Assembly: GCA_030345135.1 (NCBI GenBank)
Contig: CP128386.1
Coordinates: 837,129 to 901,128 of the forward strand
Source of the DNA: Chitinophagaceae bacterium DXS
Lineage (GTDB): Bacteria > Bacteroidota > Bacteroidia > Chitinophagales > Chitinophagaceae
Reading direction: 5' to 3'
DNA length: 64,000 nucleotides
The notes beneath the pieces are model-generated. The model saw only the letters and a list, made by a program, of their open reading frames with translations. It did not search any database and had not been told where the DNA came from. A program made the translations under genes and the position numbers. Positions 59,394 to 64,000 of the stretch are shown here, piece after piece. Each line of letters opens with the position of its first letter. Within the stretch, counting starts at the first letter, position 1.

Positions 59394-61784
59394 ATGCTAC
59401 AGAACTATTTTAAAGTTGCTATCAGAAACCTGTTGAAAAATAAAACTGCGTCGGCCATCAATATTTTTGGCTTGACGATAGGGTTGACATGTTGTTTGTT
59501 GATCAGTCTCTACATCCGTCATGAAGTGAGTTTTGATGACTTTCAAAAGAATGGAGACCGCATCGCCCGTGTCATTATGGAATATAGTTTTGATGGTGGT
59601 AGCGCATCTGGAAAAGGCAACTATACAAGTGTGCGCGTGGCACCGGTATTGCAACGGACTTTTCCCGAAGTTGAATCAGCGGTCCGGATGACTGCTTACG
59701 AAAAAGTGGTCTATTATAACGATAAAATGATCAGCGAAAAACATTTTATGTATGCTGATCCTTCTTTCTTTAAAATCTTTTCATTCAGGCTTAAAGATGG
59801 AGACGCCAACCAGGCGCTCAATGCGCCTTATGATGTTGTTCTTACTGAGTCTGCTGCAAAGAAATATTTTGGTGAACAAAATCCAATTGGAAAAGCTTTC
59901 CGGGTTGGCAATGACAGCAACTTATATCATGTTACAGGAGTAATGCAGGATCTTCCTGATAACTCACAGGTCCGTTTCGATTTTCTTGCCTCATTTTCGT
60001 CGCTTGGTATTAGACCTGAGTCTGAAAATACTTACTGGAATGCCAACTACACAACTTATTTGTTGCTTAATAACAATCGGTCGATAGCCGGGCTGCAGGC
60101 TAAACTTCCTGCTTTCATGAAAAAAGAAATGCAGGGGGCAAACGCAACCATTAACTTTTACCTGGAGCAATTCAATAAGATACATTTGTATTCGCCGTAT
60201 GACAGTTTCGTTCCCAACAACAGTATCTCCTACATGTTTATACTTGGTGCCGTTGCATTGCTTATTCTCATTATCGCCTGTTCAACTTATATTAACCTGA
60301 GTACTGCCCGGTCGCTGGAAAGAGCAAAAGAAGTGGGAGTGAGAAAAGTGATCGGTGCAGGGAAAAACCAGTTGTTCTGGCAGTTTATTGGCGAATCTGT
60401 TTTGGTTTGTCTTGCAGCGGTTGTATTAAGTTTGTTAGTAGCTTCTGCGTTGCTGCCCTTCTTTAATAAGCTTACAAATGCAACACTGGACGGCGCTTCA
60501 TTGCTTTCGTTGCCATTCATTTCATTCCTGTTGGTGCTGGTTGTACTTGTTAGTTTATTGGCAGGGGCTTATCCTTCTTTTATACTGGCAGATTTCCGGC
60601 CGGTAACCGTTCTTAAAGGTTCCTTCAAAAACACCGGAAAAGGACAAACACTAAGAAGATCTCTCATTGTATTCCAGTTTGCTATTTCCGTATTTCTCAT
60701 CATATCAACTTTCATTGTTCAGCGGCAGTTGTATTTTATTCAGCATGCCAAGCTTGGATATGATCGTGAACATATAGTGGTGCTGCCAATGGATGGCAAA
60801 ATGGTTCAAAGCATTCCGCTGATGAAGCAACAGCTCAAAAGCAATTCAAATGTGCTGAATGTTTCTTATTGCTATAGAACACCGGTAGAAGGCGGCGGTG
60901 GATACAATATGCGCTCTGCGTCCATGCCGCAAACACAACAGATTGCTGTTACTGCAAATCCGATAGATGAAGACTTTGTTCCTACTGTCGGAATGCAAAT
61001 TATTGCAGGTGAGAATATCTCATTGCAGGATGTAAAGGATGCTTCACTGGATTCAAATGCACGCTTTCATTTTATTTTGAATGAATCTGCGGCCCGCCAG
61101 TTGGGCTGGTCCGCACAGGATGCTGTCGGTAAAAGAATGTTCCTTGATGACACTCGCCCCGGTATCGTGAAAGCTGTTGTAAAAGACTTTCATTTCAGGT
61201 CTATGCGTGAGCCTATCAAACCATTTGTACTTTTTCCTGAAGCCAGCGGCCGCGAGATAATGGTGAAGATTAATGGTGCATACCTCACTCAAACCATTGC
61301 TTTTATTGAATCAAAATGGAAAGAGCTCGTGCCGCATCGTCCGTTTGAATATCATTTTATGGACGAAGATTACAACGAATTGTATAGTGCCGAATTAAGA
61401 TTAGGTAAGGTGATGGATCTGTTTGCGGGTATCGCCATCGTGTTGGCGTGCCTTGGTCTGCTTGGCCTTTCTGCATATTCTGCACAACAACGCATAAAAG
61501 AAATAGGTGTGCGCAAAGTGTTGGGCGCTTCCGTAAGCAGTATTGTAATTGCATTGTCCAAAGACTTTATCCGCCTTACAGTAATTGCTATAGTAATTGC
61601 TTTTCCTGTGGCATGGTGGGCAACCACAAAATGGCTGGAAGATTTCTCTTACAGGACAGATATTTCGTGGACCATCTATCTCATCGCAGCAATACTAACT
61701 ATTGTGTTGGCGGTTTTAACAGTGAGCCTGCAAACAGTAAAAGCAGCAATGAGTAATCCGGTTAAGAGTTTGAGAACGGAATAA
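59394..61784 (+). CDS. Duplicated-FtsX ABC transporter permease, array member 11
   Basis: 796 residues from ATG 59394; the in-frame TTG six bases upstream is ignored. N-terminus MLQNYFKVAIRNLLKNKTAS, TM1 INIFGLTIGLTCCLLISLYI, then RHEVSFDDF. Before TM2 it reads LIIACSTYINLSTARSLERA, where STY replaces INF. First loop ARSLERAKEVGVRKVIGAGK, second SAQQRIKEIGVRKVLGASVS. The second periplasmic domain has VEGGGGYNMRSASMPQTQQI, a Gly/Gln-rich surface. It shares SLER and the AAMSNPVKSLRTE end with member 5. It follows the MITE-like element by 35 bp, so its promoter may lie in or after that element. Confidence 0.9.
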   Translation: MLQNYFKVAIRNLLKNKTASAINIFGLTIGLTCCLLISLYIRHEVSFDDFQKNGDRIARVIMEYSFDGGSASGKGNYTSVRVAPVLQRTFPEVESAVRMTAYEKVVYYNDKMISEKHFMYADPSFFKIFSFRLKDGDANQALNAPYDVVLTESAAKKYFGEQNPIGKAFRVGNDSNLYHVTGVMQDLPDNSQVRFDFLASFSSLGIRPESENTYWNANYTTYLLLNNNRSIAGLQAKLPAFMKKEMQGANATINFYLEQFNKIHLYSPYDSFVPNNSISYMFILGAVALLILIIACSTYINLSTARSLERAKEVGVRKVIGAGKNQLFWQFIGESVLVCLAAVVLSLLVASALLPFFNKLTNATLDGASLLSLPFISFLLVLVVLVSLLAGAYPSFILADFRPVTVLKGSFKNTGKGQTLRRSLIVFQFAISVFLIISTFIVQRQLYFIQHAKLGYDREHIVVLPMDGKMVQSIPLMKQQLKSNSNVLNVSYCYRTPVEGGGGYNMRSASMPQTQQIAVTANPIDEDFVPTVGMQIIAGENISLQDVKDASLDSNARFHFILNESAARQLGWSAQDAVGKRMFLDDTRPGIVKAVVKDFHFRSMREPIKPFVLFPEASGREIMVKINGAYLTQTIAFIESKWKELVPHRPFEYHFMDEDYNELYSAELRLGKVMDLFAGIAIVLACLGLLGLSAYSAQQRIKEIGVRKVLGASVSSIVIALSKDFIRLTVIAIVIAFPVAWWATTKWLEDFSYRTDISWTIYLIAAILTIVLAVLTVSLQTVKAAMSNPVKSLRTE

Positions 61785-61820
61785 TTGAAAATTGAAAGTT
61801 GAAAATTGACAATGAATGAT

Positions 61821-61884
61821 GATTTGCGAATGAGGAAAAGTGCGAATGTGCGAATGTGCAAATGTGTAAATGTGCGAATGTGAA
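61821..61884. repeat. Octamer array after permease 11, 8 units
   Basis: GATTTGCG, AATGAGGA, AAAGTGCG (degenerate), then AATGTGCG, AATGTGCA, AATGTGTA, AATGTGCG, AATGTGAA. Preceded by TTGAAAATTGAAAGTTGAAA words (61786-61805). Followed before member 12 by TAACTCAGTGTC/GACTCTGTGTAAC words. Confidence 0.8.
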
Positions 61885-62043
61885 ATAACACAATATTGAA
61901 ATGATATAGTAATGCTAAAAAGAGTAAAAAAGAGAACAATAGTGGGCAGCTCTCTGTGTAACTCAGTGTCTTCTCCTTGTGACTCTGTGTAACTTTTTAT
62001 CGCCCTTTTTGGTTTTCAAACATAGGAACTAAAAAATAGCAGC

Positions 62044-64000
62044 ATGTTTAGAAACTACAGTTTATTAGCAGTCAGAAATATCCTGCGTAAAAAGTTTTAT
62101 TCAGCCATTAACCTCGCCGGGCTTAGCATTGCAAGCGCATTTTGTATTTTGGTATACCTGTATGTTAAGCATGAACAGTCCTTTGATAAATTTCATGCAA
62201 ATGTTTCTCAGTTATACAGGCTGGAGCAGAATGATCTGTGGCAGTCAGATGAAAAGAAAAAGAGCAGTCTTTTTTCTTTCATGCTGAAAGATGAACAAGC
62301 TGCTGTTATACAACATCCGGCAATCTTGTCCGGCGAGCTGGAAAAAGTATTTCCCGAAATAGCGCAAACAGTCAGGGTGCAGCAATCTTACCAGGCAAAA
62401 GTTAGAGTAGGTACGCAGAGTTTTGAGGAGAAAAAAAACATTGCGTATGTTGATAAAAATTTTTTCACAGTATTCAGCTTTCCATTGTTGCGCGGTAATC
62501 CCGCAACCGCACTTGCTGAAAAGAACAACATTGTTATTAGTGAAAATGTTGCCTTCAAATATTTTGGCAATGCTGATCCAGTCGGCCGCACAATTCTTCT
62601 GCCGAATGATGATAGTACAGTGTGTATTGTAAGTGCTGTTGCTAAAAATTTTCCCGCCAATTCCAGTTATCGTTTTGATCTGTTGATGCCCAGAACATCA
62701 ACTGCTGATTATGCAGAAAAGATGAGTACGGGTCTTAATACGTCAAGCGATCAGATCATCATTCAATTGAAAAAAGGAGTAGACGCTATAAATTTTGAAA
62801 AAAGGCTTGATGCGTTTACAAGAAAATATTATGAATCAGCGCTAAAAGAGTGGGCCGCTTTCCCCGGAAGCACCATCAAAACAGATAACTTTCATGTGCA
62901 CATTCGTCCATTTGCAGATGCGCATTATTCCGCTGGTTCTGGTTGGGGACATTACACTGATCTGAAAAATATCTATCAGTTGATTAGCCTGGCAATTGTT
63001 ATCCTGATCATAGCCTGTTTAAATTACATTCTGCTTACGTTAACCGGTACCGTATCGCGCTCACAGGAAGTAGGTATCCGTAAGACAATAGGCGCGGAAA
63101 GAAAACAGCTCGTGTTGCAGTTTTATATCGAAACACAGATGCTGGCGTTTATTTCAGTAGTCGTTGGCCTTGTGCTTGCCATTATTTGTTTGCCATTCTT
63201 TAACGGTCTTACAGGATCAGAAATAAGCATACAGTTTTTCTCAGCAGGTAATATAATCCTTTTGTTGGGCTCTCTGGCAGTAGTATTGGGTATTATTGCC
63301 GGCGTATATCCTGCATTAGTAATGTCCGGCTTAAAGCCACTCAATATGTTGCGTAAATTTTCTGCATACAGACTCAACCCCTATTTGTCGAAAATTTTGG
63401 TTACAACGCAGTTCGCTGTTTGCATCATTCTCATAATTTCAACGCTTGCCATTAATAAGCAGATAGCATTTATCAATCATAAGTATTTGGGTTTTGATAA
63501 GGAGCAGATCATCACGTTGAATAATCCTTTTAATAATGCTAACGACACGCGTCTGCTAAAGGAACGGCTGGAGAATTTTGCTGCAACAGATCCTTCAATA
63601 GCTGACTTTAGCAATACTTATCTTGGCTATAACAACACCAATAACTATCGCATCAATGATCAGAAGACAATGGCAGAAGTTTTTGATGTGGATTATAATT
63701 ATTTTTCCTTCTTCAAAATTCCGATTGTAAAAGGCAGAAATTTTTCCCGCTTCATTCCGGAGGATAGCGCAAAAATTCAGCTTGCAGAAGGTCAATACAT
63801 GAAAGGTGCATCAGCCACAAGGCAGGCTGTTATCGTAAATGAAACATTGTATAAAATGCTGGGAAGCCCCGAGCTCAATACGATCAATGCCTCACTTGGC
63901 GGAAGGATCATTGGTGTATGTAAAGATTATTATCCCGACGATCTTACCAAAACGATTTCGCCTTCATTGCACAGGATAGAAAAATGGTACGGAAGTTCAT
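62044..64000 (+). CDS. Duplicated-FtsX ABC transporter permease, array member 12 (3' truncated by window)
   Basis: About 652 codons are visible with no stop; the expected length is ~800. N-terminus MFRNYSLLAVRNILRKKFYS, TM1 INLAGLSIASAFCILVYLYV, then KHEQSFDKF. It is the most divergent member at key places: TM1 has SIASAF where others have (A/T/S)IG(I/L), and the region before the first loop is LNYILLTLTGTVSRSQEVGI-RKTIGAERKQL, so the N-L-(S/A/T)-(T/V)-A motif is missing while (V/I)GIRK is kept. TM5 is ILVTTQFAVCIILIIST. The second half is not seen, so it could differ in its C-terminal tail. The array continues beyond the window. Confidence 0.85.
   Translation, partial: MFRNYSLLAVRNILRKKFYSAINLAGLSIASAFCILVYLYVKHEQSFDKFHANVSQLYRLEQNDLWQSDEKKKSSLFSFMLKDEQAAVIQHPAILSGELEKVFPEIAQTVRVQQSYQAKVRVGTQSFEEKKNIAYVDKNFFTVFSFPLLRGNPATALAEKNNIVISENVAFKYFGNADPVGRTILLPNDDSTVCIVSAVAKNFPANSSYRFDLLMPRTSTADYAEKMSTGLNTSSDQIIIQLKKGVDAINFEKRLDAFTRKYYESALKEWAAFPGSTIKTDNFHVHIRPFADAHYSAGSGWGHYTDLKNIYQLISLAIVILIIACLNYILLTLTGTVSRSQEVGIRKTIGAERKQLVLQFYIETQMLAFISVVVGLVLAIICLPFFNGLTGSEISIQFFSAGNIILLLGSLAVVLGIIAGVYPALVMSGLKPLNMLRKFSAYRLNPYLSKILVTTQFAVCIILIISTLAINKQIAFINHKYLGFDKEQIITLNNPFNNANDTRLLKERLENFAATDPSIADFSNTYLGYNNTNNYRINDQKTMAEVFDVDYNYFSFFKIPIVKGRNFSRFIPEDSAKIQLAEGQYMKGASATRQAVIVNETLYKMLGSPELNTINASLGGRIIGVCKDYYPDDLTKTISPSLHRIEKWYGSS

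Overview
The window looks like chromosomal DNA of a Bacteroidota bacterium, most likely of the Chitinophagaceae. The evidence is a SusC/SusD pair, TonB-dependent receptors, lipoproteins with Bacteroidota-type lipoboxes, a lack of strong Shine-Dalgarno sites, a few TTTG/TAnnTTTG-type promoters, and long runs of ~800-residue FtsX-type permeases. I see no rRNA, tRNA, insertion sequence, phage gene or CRISPR array.

Region 1 (1-20863, all on +) is a polysaccharide-utilisation-type cluster whose left end is cut off. In order: an N-acylglucosamine 2-epimerase with the KGCFHIPR signature, a secreted FAD-dependent oxidoreductase, SusC, SusD, a DUF5018 lipoprotein, a GHL10-like TIM-barrel lipoprotein, a calcineurin-like phosphoesterase, a NagX/DUF5009-type multi-spanning membrane protein, an SGNH esterase, an SSS-family sodium:solute symporter, two tandem SGNH esterases, an alpha/beta-hydrolase esterase, a fourth SGNH esterase and a DUF4434 protein. 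The epimerase, the NagX-like protein, the sodium symporter and five esterases together suggest uptake and de-acylation of an acylated amino sugar (sialic-acid-like or N-acetylhexosamine) glycan. No recognised glycosidase is present, so the substrate is inferred only.

Region 2 (20864-32350) holds mostly single genes on both strands: ispD, a secreted transglutaminase-like protein, a Gfo/Idh/MocA oxidoreductase, ribBA, a large TonB-dependent receptor divergent from ribBA, a DUF6159 membrane protein, an aldo/keto reductase and a small DUF7793-like protein. Its intergenic DNA carries hairpin terminators, four copies of a palindromic repeat with core TGTCCTACAC...GTGTAGGACA, and an 11-copy TAGCTGA heptamer array ending directly at a candidate promoter.

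Region 3 (32757-64000, all on +) is the most striking part. It is an uninterrupted array of twelve paralogous duplicated-FtsX (MacB_PCD/FtsX) ABC-transporter permeases, the last cut by the window edge. Only one other gene, a small VOC/glyoxalase protein, interrupts it. No ATP-binding subunit, periplasmic adaptor or outer-membrane channel is encoded anywhere in the window. Ten of the eleven complete proteins end in the same nine residues (NPVKSLRTE). The spacers are made of family-specific low-complexity repeats: octamers AATGTGCR after six of the genes, and two kinds of leader sequence before six others. This looks like an actively expanding array of orphan permeases whose spacer repeats may drive, or record, duplication and exchange.
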